DNA of 64,000 nucleotides from Anarhynchus alexandrinus. Lineage: Eukaryota; Chordata; Aves; Charadriiformes; Charadriidae. Location of the stretch: NCBI GenBank assembly GCA_008711295.1, contig VUYV01000325.1, positions 574,119-638,118 of the forward strand, written 5' to 3'. Below are positions 21,431-34,080 of this stretch, one piece after another. The stretch's first letter is position 1, and each line of letters starts with the position of its first letter. The notes under the pieces were generated by a model. It did not search any database, was not told where the DNA came from, and saw only the letters and a program-made list of their open reading frames with translations. A program made the translations under genes and the position numbers.

Positions 21431-22169
21431 CAGTCGCAGGTGCTGCCCTGTCTCCTGGTTTCCTCGAGGCGTTCCCTTTGCTTTTCATCCCCGTGCCTGC
21501 GGCATCCCCCCGGCCCGGTTATCTTCCCTGCTGGCTCCCGGTGCCGTGGAGGGGTGGGGGAGCAGAGCTGGGACCCCGGCACTGCCCAGCCACGGAGCAG
21601 CGGCCGCTGTCCCCGACAGCCTTGCAGGGGCTGTGGCGAGGGAGAGCCCCTTCCTGCGCTCCCGCGGGGGTCCTTCCCCCTCCTTGCTGCTCCCCCAGCC
21701 CGGCCCCCCTGCTCCTTCTCAGCAGTGCTGGTGGTTCAGGATATGACGATGGTTTTGTGCTCCCCGTCAGCGGTGTGGGCTGCAGCGCTGCCCTCGGGGA
21801 GGGGGGGCTCTGAGCTCCAGGAGACCCTCGAGGGGCTCTCTGGGGCACAGCTGAGCTCTGGCCCCACGGCAGCGCAGGGGTGAATGCCCCCCCTGCCACT
21901 CTCCGAGCTTCAGCCCTTTTCCCCCTCAAACCCCTGGCACCCCAGGCCGGCTCCTGTGCAGTGGTGAGCTGCTTCGGCAGCGTTTTGGCATGAAAACAAA
22001 CCCGATGGTTTCTGCCCAGCCGTACCCCCACCGCGGTGCTGCCGGGACGTGTCTCCCCAGTGCTCTGTGGCACGAGCGATGTGGGTATGGGATGAGCCGC
22101 CCTCGGGGTGTCCCCTGGACCGCCTCCCCCCCTGCCCCTCCAGGGACCCTCCCCGTCTGGCTGTCGGTG

Positions 22170-22480
22170 TTTGGCAGATTACCCTATTTTTTCCCCACCT
22201 TTCATTTCCAAATCTGCCTTCAATCAGATGTTGCTGAAGAAAAGAGGGAGGTTACCTAAATGTCACTTTTCTAATTTCCACCATTCTAATAATTTGTCAT
22301 TTTTGGTAAAAATAAAGGCTGGGAGCACTAGACAGATCCGCCCTCTCTCCTCCTGCCCCCACAGGGGCAGAGACAGCAGCGTGGCGAGAGCTTGGCAGGT
22401 GCCAATAATTTAAGTAGTGCTTTTTCTAGAGGTGTAAAGCTACAGCAGTTAGCAATAAAATGAGGCTGATTAAGTTAGTC
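22170..22480. promoter_or_regulatory. AT-rich island, candidate conserved non-coding element
   Basis: Contains CTTTTCTAATTTCCACC, TAATAATTTGTCATTTTTGG, CCAATAATTTAAGTAGTGC and GGCTGATTAAGTTAG in GC-rich surroundings. No repeat family was recognised. Confidence 0.35.
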
Positions 22481-23523
22481 TGAACTAGAGTGGATGGGGT
22501 CATCCTGAACACACGAAAAATCCCTGGAAAGTGTTCAACATTCAAAGCACTGGAAGCAGTCAGAGGGGTGGAGAGGGGCATCTTGTGGGGGAAGATTTAA
22601 CTCTGAATTTGTAATCTAGTCATTGTGGGAAGAAAACGCGGCTGCTTCTCTGCACCCTGGGCTGGATGCAGGAGGGCTGGGGTCGGGCTGAGATGAGCCT
22701 CTGAATTGGGAGACATCGGTGGTGGCTGTGGGGGGAGCAGGGGGATATATATGTCCCCTCTCCACAACGCAGCCCCTTGGGATGGAGGATGCCCAGACGA
22801 AGTGCAGCCGTTGGAGGCTGCGAGGTGAGAGCCCGCGAGCGAGGGCGGCTCTGCCCATCGCTGGCGATGCCCACGCCGAGGGATGCTCGAGCCCCGGGAG
22901 CGTTCCCCGGCACAGGGGTTTATGTGTGTGGGGGTCCCCAGGCCGCCGCAGCACGCGCAGGTTGTGCTGGGGGACGGCATGGCGCATGTTTGGGCAGTGG
23001 GATCCAGGCAGGAAACTGAGGCAGAGGGGGGGAGATGTCTGGATGCGGAGGAGCTGGTGGCAGCCGCTGCCTCCTTTACCCTTATCTCCACAGCAAGATT
23101 CACCTGGGCGAGATGTGCACACAGACCTCGGCTATTTTTAGCCCTGTGTTCCCACAATGCGAGGACTCAACTTCTGAGAAAATTGCCGGGAGCTCATTTA
23201 GCTGCGTGCGCGATGGCTGGTGAGGGAGGGAGACGGCAAATTAGGGGCTCAATCTCACGCGGGGCGTGCGGCGGGGCCAGGGCTCCCCGGGGAGGGATTC
23301 CCAGGGAGGAGACCGGCAGGGCTGTCCCCACGGGAGGGTGCCCTGTCCCTGCCCCGTCCCCCAGCCGGGCGGGGGGGTCCCTGGGCTGAGTGCTGTCCCC
23401 GGGGATGCTCAGGGGTCCTCGGCAGTGGCTGGGGCCGGCGCAGCTTTTGGCTGAAAGGGGCTGCAATCGCTGCTTCTCCTCCTCTCCAGATTTTTGGATG
23501 CTGTTGAGTCTGGGGGAGCCTCG

Positions 23524-23559
23524 AGTGACCCCCCCCCCCCGGCCCCCCCCCCCCCGCCC

Positions 23560-23594
<35 letters not shown>

Positions 23595-23632
23595 CCGCCC
23601 CCTTTCNNNNNNCCCCCCCCCCCGGGCAGCCC
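23524..23632. repeat. Poly-C tract with a 6-N gap
   Basis: About 100 bp of nearly uninterrupted C with a few G and T bases, broken by NNNNNN at 23607-23612. On the minus strand it is a G-run able to form G-quadruplexes, and its true length is unknown. Confidence 0.9.
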
Positions 23633-26139
23633 CAGCCCGGCCATGTCTCTCCCCGCCTTCCCCCTCCCAGCGACCTGGCTGCCGCTTTACCGTTTGGGTC
23701 AGAAAAAGCATCTTCCCGTTGCCTGGCAACCGCCGGCCGCCTGGTCCAGCGGTGGGTGCGGGGCGGGCGCTGGGCGGGGGGGCTCTCTCCTACCGCAGCC
23801 CCCGCCGTGCTGGGGACGGGGGCGAGGGGCCACGGGGGCTGCTCGGTGCCGGAGGTGGGCACGGTGCGTGTGAAGCCGCCGCAGCGTTTCCCATGCTCGG
23901 GGGCTGCACCGTGGCACTTGGGGGGCTGCGATCGCCTGGTGCACTCTGGGCTGTGTCCGGGGTGTGCAACCGCCGCTCGCCATGGGCTCACGGCTGCGAG
24001 CACAACCTGCCACCTTCGAGCGCGACGGTTCCCCCAGGATGTGATTCACCAGGCCGGCAAACAGGCAACCGCATCTCGCCGTCACAGAAAAACCTCCGGA
24101 GCAAGAAAAACCTGGCTCCCACCCGGGGCGAGACCCCCGCAGCCATCACTGCTCTGCCGAGGGGCGACAGCTCTGCAAAACACAGTCGTGCCCCGCGTTG
24201 GGGGCAGCCGCCCTTACAAGCCCCCGACCTCCCGGGGCTGATGCGGAGGCTGTGGGAGCGGAAGGTGAAACGGCCCCGTGCCCATCGCCGGCCATCAGCG
24301 GGGGCTGCGGGGGGGTCCTGCTCCAGGGCCCGCAGCAGCTCTGGGCACCGGGGACCGGGACGCGCTGCCTGCGGGACCGGGCGTGCGGTGCGCGGCGGGG
24401 AGGCGGCGAGCGCGCCCCGGGCAGTGCCGGCTGCACACAAGCATCGGCCTCCCCTGGCACGCACGCTCCTTTGCTTTATTGCAAGCATTTGTCTTCCATG
24501 GCAGCGTGTCTGTTTTAAAGCGGAGAGGAGAGACTCCCACTGTTACTGGGAGGAAAACAGAACTTAATTGAATCCCACAATCCCTTGTAGTCACATCAGG
24601 CGAGAGAAAGCCAGAGGAGAGCGATTCCCCCCTGCGCCCCTTCGGGGCTCCTGCGCCCCGGCAGCCTGAGCTGGGCACCGGCCGTGCCATGCCAGCCAGC
24701 GGCCCGTGCTCCTCCAGGGGACGCAGAACCCCCCGGGCCAGGGGGGCACAGGGGTCCGCTGGGAGCAGGGACGACCTGCGGCTCCTTCTCGCCCTGCGGC
24801 ACTTGGCGGTTCGCTAAAAGCCAGTGCCATGGAAGCCGCAGCAGCTGCCGGGGTGTCCCCAAGGCAGGTAGCGCTGCCTGGCGCTGCCAGCCCCGGGGTG
24901 CACGCTCCGTGTAGTTTGCTTTTCCATTTCATCCGTGCTCTCCTGCTTCGAGGCTGGAAATCCGACAAGGACCTGGGGCCGGGGGCCAGATCCTGCCTCC
25001 ATAGCCAGGGAAAGGCAGCGAACAGACAGGAAGCGCCGCCTCGGGCTCTCCCTCCCCATCACCTCTGGCACAGGAGAAATTAATGCAAGCCCCCGGAGCC
25101 AGCACGGGAAAAATTAATGCAGCCCCCCCCAGGGCGGGAATACGGAGGGCACGGGACTGCGCCGGGGCAGTGCGCGGCTGCAAGGATGGAGGAGGGCGAG
25201 GGCAGAGGCTGCTTTGTGGGGTGAGGGATCTCGCCCTGCCTCTCCTCTCTTCCTCCAGAAACCTGCTCTTCGCTAGCTGCCTGCTGGAGTTTTAAACGCT
25301 GCCTTTAAAATGTTTGCAAAATGCCCAAAGCATCAAAAAGGCCCAGGTGGGAGGGAAAAAAATGGCATAAACAAAGCAGACAGGAGGATTTGTTAAACGC
25401 CAGCAGCTGCTGGCAAACACTTTAATATCAGTGCAGACGGGCGCCAATCGATACGGCATTTGGGGCCGCGGGCCGGTCTCCGCTCTGCGCCCGCGGGTTG
25501 GCTCCTGCGCAGGGGGCTCTGCCTGAGCCCGGGGCGGCTGTGCTGCAAGGGGGGTCCCGCTGCGGCGGGGGCACCCGGCCGGACCCCGAGCAGCGGGGCG
25601 GGAAGGGCCGGGGGATGCTCCGGGTGCCGTCCAGGGCAGAGCTCCATTCCTCCCCCTGCACCCCACGGCCCCAGGCAAGGGGACGCGTCTCTGTGTCCCT
25701 CCTTCGGCTCTCGCGGGGCGGTGGCAGCCCCGCAGCCCATCGAGGCTGTGCTAACGCCTCTGCCCGTGCCAGGGCCGTTCGGGTCAGTGGAGCGTGAGCC
25801 AGGCGTGGGACCGCATCTGCCATGGCAGCGGCCGAGTCTGCCGGCGGAGGCAGTGCCCAGGGACGGGCTGGACACACCGCGGGGAGCTCGTCTGGCATTG
25901 CCATGGCAATGGAGAGAACGGCCGCTGCCAGGCGGAGCGGGGAGGGCAGGAAGCTCCGGCAGGCTCAGCTCGCCGGGGAGATGCCACCGGCCGTGCTCAT
26001 CCATGCCGGGAAAGTGCCGTGAGTCCCAGCCCAGGGTCTGTCACGCCGACATCCCCTGCCCGAGCTCCACGACAGCCCAGATGGCAGCAAGCGTGTCCTT
26101 GCTGAGAGGGAAGCCCTCGGCACCCCTCGCACCTGCAAC

Positions 26140-26350
26140 AAAGGCAGAGTTTGCACTGGGCAATACATAAAATATATATTCAAAGCCTCAAATCTCACTA
26201 CTGCCAGGTTATAATTAATTCCTATTTGCAGCTCAGTCCAATTTCCCTCACACAGCTCCCAATTCAATCCAATTGCCATATGAGATTTCTGTAATCACTA
26301 ATCTTATCAAGCACATCAGTGTGAAGTGAGAACACTGCAATTAGCGGGAA
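26140..26350. promoter_or_regulatory. AT-rich island, candidate conserved non-coding element
   Basis: About 200 bp including ACATAAAATATATATTC, GTTATAATTAATTCC, three CCAATT-type motifs and CTGCAATTAGCG, sharply different from the flanking GC-rich DNA. Not a recognised transposon. Confidence 0.4.
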
Positions 26351-28919
26351 CAGGAGCAGCAGGTGAGCTGCCATTCAGCAAGTATTTATTTCACCTGTGC
26401 CAGGGGAGGACCTGTGCCTGGTCCAGCACTTGCTGGGGCTGTCCCTTGCTTGCTCTGGCAGAGTGGGATCCTCGAGGGGTGGTGCCGGAGCTGGTGCTCG
26501 GCTGTGGTGGTGCCGGAGCTGCCGAGCGCCAGCAGCCATTGGGAGCTCTGCAGGCAGCGTGGTCATGCCTCTGCCAGGGAGGGGGATCATCTCTCCCGGC
26601 CCCCCCAACCCCGGAGTGCTGCCAGGGGAGCTGAGAAACCCGAAGAGGATGCTGGCGAGGTGTCCTTAAGCAGCGCTGCCTGCACCTCGGCTTCTCACAG
26701 CGGCAGGAGCTGGCGATGAAGCGTCAGCCTTAATTCTGGGTTTCCTGGCTCTTCTCGCTGCCGGCGCCACGGCTGGGCTCCGTCCCAGCCCTGCCGGGGG
26801 ACCCCTCGCTGAGCAGACAGAGGGGTTTAGGGGCTTTAGGGACAGGGAGAAGTTGCCCATAGCCCGACCGCCAGCAAAGCATCATCCTCCTCTTGGCAGC
26901 TCTTGCTCCCCATGGCCACGGGGGAGGCAGCTCCCGTTCCCTGTCCTGGTCCGGGCAGTGCAGGAGGGACCTGACGGTGGGAGGCAAGCCGTGTGTGCCA
27001 CCCAGCGTGAGCACCCATGCTGCTGGACCCCAGAGGAGCTGCGCAGGGGACGCCCTGTCCACCAAACCCTCCCCGTGGGCTCAGGCAAATGGGGTATAAA
27101 CCCGCAGGAGATCCTGCTCGGAGCCGCAGCTCAGGGACTGACGTGCTTTTTTGTGGACAATCTGTTCCCCTCCCACCGCCGCTGGCCGCCCGCCCGCACC
27201 ATCTCCTGGCAGCGATGTTGGGCGGTGGGAGAGGGTCTGGCCCCTGGGCCGAGTTGCTGAAAGCCCTCAGGTGCTTCGGAGCCACCCGCAGCTCCCTGCC
27301 TGTCCCCGGTGGCAGCGGGGTCACCGCTGATCCTGCAGAGCGGCACTGGGACCGGGGAGCAGCCGTTCACCCTCCTCCGGATCAGGCGGGTGACCTTCAG
27401 CTGGGATGGATGGGGCTCGTGGGGCTCCGCTCGTTTGGGAATGGCTAAATTACTTGTGGTTTTTGCACGGCGGGGTGAGGCTGGGGGGTGCCTCAGCCCC
27501 ACGCACCACCGATGCCAAACGTCCCTGGGGTGCAGGGAGGTGGCTCAGACAGCCCCGAGCAGCGCCTCGCTGGTGCCGGCAGAGCATCGCATCGCCGCGC
27601 ACCATCCCCTGCGCATGCGTGTGCCCCCCCGATGGCACACGGCGGGGGGCGTCGGGGTCCCCACCCGCGCTGCAGCTGTAGCGTCCGTAGGGTGGTGTTG
27701 CACGGGCACCTACCAAAATCTCTCGCTTCACCACCCCCAGCCGTCTGTCGCTGCTGACACTCGCCGACAGGAATAAACTCCAACACCTACCATATGCTTT
27801 GCTACTTCTGCTGCCTGCGCTCACTTGTTACTATATATTTCCAAAGCCGCGGCTGCCTCTGCGCGGGGCGGCTGGCGGGCCGTGCCCCGGCGGCGGGGAG
27901 ACGGGCTGCGGGGCGGCACCTCGGGGACGCCGGAGTTTGTGCCGTCCCTGCGGCAGAGGAGCGCAACGTGCCTCTGCCCTTCGTCGGGCTCAGCACTGCT
28001 CTGTGGGGAATCCCTTCTCCCCAGCGCTTCCCATGCGGCACCGACTCCGCTGCTTGCCCGGGGCACGGCTGGCTGTGCTGGTGGCTCGGGCGCTGGCGGG
28101 GCCGGATGGTCCTTCCCTGTGAAGGAGCTCGGCACATCGTCGATGCGGCCCCTCCATGGCAGGATCTGGCCCCTCCGTGCTCTGCCCCGGGCGCTGCGCG
28201 GCGGGCTCACCGCCTGCCGTCACACCTCGCGGGGCACCGACAATGCTCCTTCCCCGGGCGGTGCCACTGAGCCTTTGTCCCACGGCCCCGGACGGCGTCA
28301 GCCCACGCCGGAGCTGTGTGCGGCACCCAGAGCCGCGCTCGTCCGGCCGGGAGCAGGGCACCGACGGCGCGGGCTGTGCCGTGCCCCAAGTCCTTCGCTG
28401 GGACGGGGATGCAAGTCAGCGTGACGGCTCTGGGTTCTGCTGCCGGGAGCCACATCTCCAGGGCTGTCCCAAAGGAAGACCGTGGGGAAGGGTGCAGCGA
28501 GCGGCTGTCGGCGTGTCCCCGAGCCGCGGGGGCTGCAGGGTCCTGCGCAGGGACGGCCACTGCCCTGTCCCGGCACGAGGGAGGTTTAATCTCCGTGTGA
28601 AGGCGCTGAGCAGAGCTGGTCTCCCTGCTCGCCGCAGAGCTGCTCCCGATGTTTAATGATCCTTGCAGCTGGGAAAATTCATCTTGCTTCGCGAGTGGAT
28701 GCATCTCAGCGCATCCTCCGGGCGCCGGATCTGGTGGCGCCGTGAGCAACAGAGAGACCTTTATGGCGGAGCTCGGCCTGCGCCTGTCCTGCTGCCCCCG
28801 TTGCAGCCCGGGCGCCGGAGAAGCACCGCGGGGCCGGCGGGGGACGAGGGCGTCCCGGCGCGTGAGCCGAGCCGAGCGGCGGCCGCCTGCTTCCCCGCGG
28901 CACCCCGCATCCTGCGCGT

Positions 28920-29050
28920 CGTTTTAATTGCACCACGCGGCTTTGATTCCTGGTTTTAATTGCAGCCTAACGAGGCCGGGGCAGCAGGAGAGGAAAACAT
29001 CAAGCTTAAGGGAAACAAATGGGGAGAGAAAAGAACATTTACTGGTGACT
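28920..29050. promoter_or_regulatory. AT-rich island with paired TTTTAATTGCA motifs
   Basis: GTTTTAATTGCACCACG and GGTTTTAATTGCAGCC occur about 30 bp apart, followed by AACATCAAGCTTAAGGG. The repeated homeodomain-type site is the main reason for the call. Confidence 0.35.
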
Positions 29051-29739
29051 AATAGGTCCGTGGCTCGGCGCGTGTGTGTTTGCCTGCCACCGCGCGGGAC
29101 GTTGCCAGCGCCAGGAGGAGAGGGGATTTCTTCCACGCACTTGGCAAGCCGAGCCGCGTGGTGCGGCGCGAGGAGAGCAGATTTTTCCTGGGCCCGTGCC
29201 GTTTTCACGTTATTTTTAACCTCCGTTGCACCAAAGCTGTCCCCCCCCATCCCGGTAAACATTGAATTTTGTGTGCTTGCGCAGGCAGGGTCGGGGCTAA
29301 ATAACCTAACGGTAACAGATGGGCCCATTTACACCCTGCGCTGGCCTCACCAGAGGAAATCGAGACTAATTCGGTACAGAGGAAAGGACGATTTTTGGCA
29401 CTGGCACCCAGAGCCCCGGGGCAGCCGCCACCCTGACCGAGTGCCACCGCTCCAGGCGGGGACGGGGCAGGTCGGCGCGAGCGTGGCACGGGGGTCCCCG
29501 AACATGAGCCCAATTCCCCGGGGAGGCTGCGGGACCTTTCCCTGCCCCAGGACGCCCTGGGCTCTCCAGCCCCCGTCTGTGCCGCAGGTCCCAGTGGTGG
29601 GACCGAGCCCAGTGTCCCCAACACCCTCTTCTTGGGGGTGGATGGGGACTCTCTGCCGGCTGGCACCAGGGGAGCTCTGCCGTCCCGGCGAGGGATGCCG
29701 GGGACAACCCTGTGGGCAGGCTGGATGGGGCAGTGGGTG

Positions 29740-29792
29740 AGGATGGGGATGGGGACAGGGATTTGGGGACAGGGATGTGGGGACAGGGTCCA
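29740..29792. repeat. Short tandem repeat of GGGGACAGGGAT units
   Basis: Three to four imperfect copies of a unit near GGGGACAGGGATTT. Confidence 0.8.
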
Positions 29793-32700
29793 GGATGAGG
29801 ACACACCAGCACAGCTCAGTGCCGTCCCCGACCCCCACCCCGCTCAGCACCATCCTGCTCCTCTCCCACTGCTACAGGAGCCACCTCTGCCGACGGGGTG
29901 GCCCCGTGGGCATCTGTGTGGCTCCGGCACGGCTGCCCAGGCCGTTCCCCCCGCGCCAGCGAGGGCTGAGATCTCGTTACTGAGCTCTTTGACTTTGAGC
30001 ATCTTGGAAACCTGCGCTCGCTAATAAGACAAAAAGAATGACAGCAAATAAGCCCAGCCGCGGGAACATGGCCTTCTCATCCAGCATTTTTTATTCCCCC
30101 ACGTTCTCCCCCTTCCCTCCTTTGCCAACGGATTGAAGCCACTGTAATAAAATTATTAAATAATAATAAAAAAAAAGCTGTAGCCCCCACCTCGATGCGG
30201 CAACCATGGAAACTGGATCAAGGGGACACCTGTACATTTCCATTCTGGGCTCCCGCTATTGGAATATACAGAGGAGCGCTAATTAAAAACCCAGTGCGAG
30301 TGGCAGGCGGAGGGAAGGAGCCGGCCCCAGGAGAGGGGGCGCGTGGCTCGGAGGCACGCCAGCGCCGGCGGGCGCAGGGACGGGCCCCGCCAGGTCTCCA
30401 GCGACCCTCAGACGCCATCCGACGCTCCCATCTCCCTCTGGCTCCCCGGGGGCCGAGCGGGCGCTCGCCAGCCACCAGCTGCAGCACTGACGATGTGACA
30501 CCGTCCCTGTCCCTGCTGCAGCCCGCGGCGCCGAGGGGCCCTGGGGACCACATCCCATCCCTGGTGGGGCAGGGCAGAGCCGGGCCGCGGGGCCAGCAGG
30601 TCAGTGTCTTTGCCCCGTGCCTGAGGAGTCACAGTCCTGCGCCGCGGTGCCGGATCCTGGCAGGGCACGGGAGCGGCAGGGGGAAGGGAGCATCTCCAGC
30701 AGCGCCTGCTCCTGTCCCCGTCCCACGGGACGGCCCCGGGAGCCGCGTCACCCTCCCCAGCGGCAGCGGCAGGCGCTTTCACGCCTGCTCCCCGCGCGGC
30801 CGCGGGCGGGACGGCAGTGGGCGGCGCGGGGGCGAAGCGAAGTGCGAGATCTCACACCTCCCACGGGGAGGGCGAAGGCTGCCGGGAGGATGCCAGCCTG
30901 CACCGCCAGCTGCCTCTCTCCGCCGGCACCGGTGCCAGCGCTGCGAGCGGCACTGCCTGCACGGCCCCAGCAGCTGCACGGGTCTCTGCCGACCCCAGCT
31001 CCGGCCGGGCGGCCCCTGCATCCCCCTCCTCGCCCTGGGCCCTGGCCGGAGGGTGGCGGGGGCAGGCGCAGGCGTCCCCACGCACAGCTCCTGGGCAGGG
31101 GCAGCGGGGATGGCGCTCAGGGGATGAGCAGGGATGGTGCCCTGGGACGATGCGGGACAGTGCTCCGCGCCGTGCGGGACACCCAAGGGCAGGGCTGCTC
31201 TCCATCCCCTGCCACACACCGTGGGGCTTGTGCTTGATTTTACGTTTTTCCCTGGGAGGAAGCTCTCCAATCTGGCACGTGAGCACCGAGGGGGAAAAGG
31301 CTGTGTTTAACCTGCAGGTTTATTTTTACCGACAGCAAACGGCAGCGCCTGGAACATTCCCCTGCTTGGAGTTAATTTTTGCTGAAGCTTAGTTTTAGTC
31401 ATTGTTGTCTAAACCTGTCTCCTCCACATTTATCCCACAGAAAAGCTCGCGGAGCTCAGCCCCAGGATTTCGGTGGTCCCAGGGCTGGTGCCCGGTGCCC
31501 GCACCCGCCAGCCCACGGGAAGGCTGGAGCAGCCCCCGGCTCCCGCTGGCAGTGACCCCCGGCTGTGGGGAGAGCGGCCCCGACGCCGCTGCTGCGGCGT
31601 TCCCTGGAGCTTTTCCTCTCATCAGAGCAGACATCGGGCTGTCACCCTCCTGCGGGAGGTGAGCAGAGCGCTGAAACCCTCTGATTGCTGATGGACGGGT
31701 CTCAAATCGCTCCCCAAGTGTCCTTCCCAGCCTGAGCCAAGAGCCGAGCTGGCTCCCCCCGCGTGGCCGTCACCCACAGGGGCCGGGGATGGCTGGGGCA
31801 GGAGCGAGGGCTCTCCGGTCATCTGCCGGGTGATTTTCCCAGCAGGCTGCTCGTTTTCTCCAGCCAAGCGGTGGAGGATGACAGAGTACGCTCAGCAGGA
31901 GACATTCCTCCCCCTCAGCCCCTCTCCACCCCTCAGACACCCCGATCTGCCGCGGGCAGAAAGCCACCGCAACGTGCAGCGCTCCTGCAGCGCAACGGGG
32001 TCTGCGCCGACCCCAGCTCTGCCACGGGGCTCTCGGTCCGCAGACACGCACCCCCTGCGCTGGCAGCACCGGGTGCTCAAACGCACCGTGCCAGCCGAAT
32101 CCGCAGCTCCCACCGAACGGGTCATCCAGCGGAGCTCCGGCATCAGGGGCTCAACTTGGGCGGGCAAGCGCAGGCATCGCCTGCTGCCTGTCCCTGCCCG
32201 CTGCCAGACCCGCAGCCGGCTCAACTTTGGGGAGAAGAAAATTCCTCGTTTCCATGGGAACCGGAGGAGGAAAGTTTCTGGGGCTGCGGCTGGGATTGTG
32301 CCAGCCTGGGGGGGCAGCGGGACCCCAGCGCCGCCGTCTCCCCCCTCCGTTCTGGGGCAAGGCTGGTGCCCGGCCGCCAGCCCCACTGCCCGCACCCCGA
32401 GAGGTGCCCACCCCGGTGGGATGTGTGCCGGGGCTCCTCGTCTCCCCCTCCCGAGCTGTGTCAGACGCGATCTGACATTTAGCTCTGCAGCTCGCTGCGT
32501 GGAGATGCAGCGATAGCTCTAATCTGCTTTTCTCCTCCTCGCGCTCTCCCCGGAGGCAAAAGCTGCTGTGGGCAGAGCAGGGGGGCTCTGGCAGCCCGGC
32601 GCGGAGAACACCCGCAGCACCGCGCCGAGGTTCCGGAGGTGTCCCGGCAGCACCATGCCCTCCTCGCCGTGCCCCCCATCAGGCAGCAGATGGCTGGCGG

Positions 32701-33869
32701 GGTCCGGATGCCCACAGCAGCAGAAATTCAGGGTGGTCTCAGAGCGCCCTGGGGCCCTCCTTCCTCCTCCCCCCACTCTCCCGGCTCTGGCTGTGCCCAG
32801 GACGAGCGGGCTGGTGGCAGCGAGGGCAGCAGGCCCCCAGCGAAGGGGCTGGGACACCTCCAAGCCGTGACACCGATAGCACAGCACCGTGGGCACACCG
32901 CAGCCCTGTGCTGCCCGGGGGGCTGCAGCTCCTCGGGGATGTCCCGAAGGGGCTGCGAGGACAGAGGCACGGCAGTGCTGCGGCACAGCCAACAGCCCCC
33001 AAGCCCAGATCGCCGCGGCTGACTGCCACCCTGCGCGCCAGCCCCACCACCCCACAGCTCCGCACCCCCTTTCCCGGTTGCAGCCGCGGGTGTCGGAGCC
33101 GCCCTGCCCTCCGGACGGAGATGCCCCGTGCAGCCCCGTCTCCCTTTCCCAGTGTCTCAGCTCCAATTAGTGAGGCTCCTATTAATTTTTTCCGCTCAGC
33201 AGCTCACGTCAGTGTCAAACCGGCAGTGTGAGGTGCGGGAGGGAGCCCGAGCTGCCGGAGTGGCAGAGGCGAGACGAGGCACCAGCATCAGCCCATTAAT
33301 GAGCCCCGGGTGCTTGTGGGGACAAGCCCCGGCCCCACAGCCGCCCCAGAGTGGGAATGAGCCCCGGGAGAGTGAACGCTCCCATCTGGCTCCACCATCC
33401 CGACGTCGCCCCTTTGCCGTGGGGTCCCACAGCTCCGGGTCGCATCCCAGCTCCCTCCTTTCCTGCAGCGTTTGACCCCAGGTGTTTGGGGTGGATTTGG
33501 GACCCCGTCTCCAGCCCCCGTGCCGGGCCCTGGTGTGCACAGCAGTGCGAGGGCTCAGGCAGAGCCGGCACGACGCCAGCCCGGCACAGCCCGGGGTCAG
33601 CGGGGGCTCGAGCGTCCTTTGGGGGCTTCTGCAGCCGCAGGCGGGGGCCGGACCCCAGAGCCTGCAGCAAGGACCAGTGCTCGCCGCTGGGCTCCTGCCC
33701 GGGCAGCACCACTCTCCACACGCTGCGGTCCTGCCAGGACACCTGAGACCCCCGAGATTCCCCTCCCCGGCCCTTGGAGATTGCCTGGAGCAGGGGGTTA
33801 ATGATGCATCCAGACGGAGCCGCCGACCTTTCCACCTTTCCACCTTTCAGCTTCACCTGCGGCTCCCTT

Positions 33870-34080
33870 TTCCCTGCCATTATCTGCATGGATGCCTGTG
33901 GATTTAATTTCCATATTCATGGTGTTTTAATGACCCTGTAATATCTTTATGTTCTGCAATTAAATGTGGAATCTTTTTTTTTCCTTCTGCAGATTAGCAT
34001 CTGCATAGGATCATTTGTGGCATTTGAGCAGAGGAAGGGAAGGCTGTGCAGGAGGGAGACAGGGTTAATTAAACTTCAGA
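33870..34080. promoter_or_regulatory. AT-rich island, candidate conserved non-coding element
   Basis: Contains GGATTTAATTTCCATATTC, GTGTTTTAATGACCC, TGCAATTAAATGTGG, CAGATTAGCATCTGCATAGG and GGTTAATTAAAC within 200 bp. Not a recognised repeat. Confidence 0.4.
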
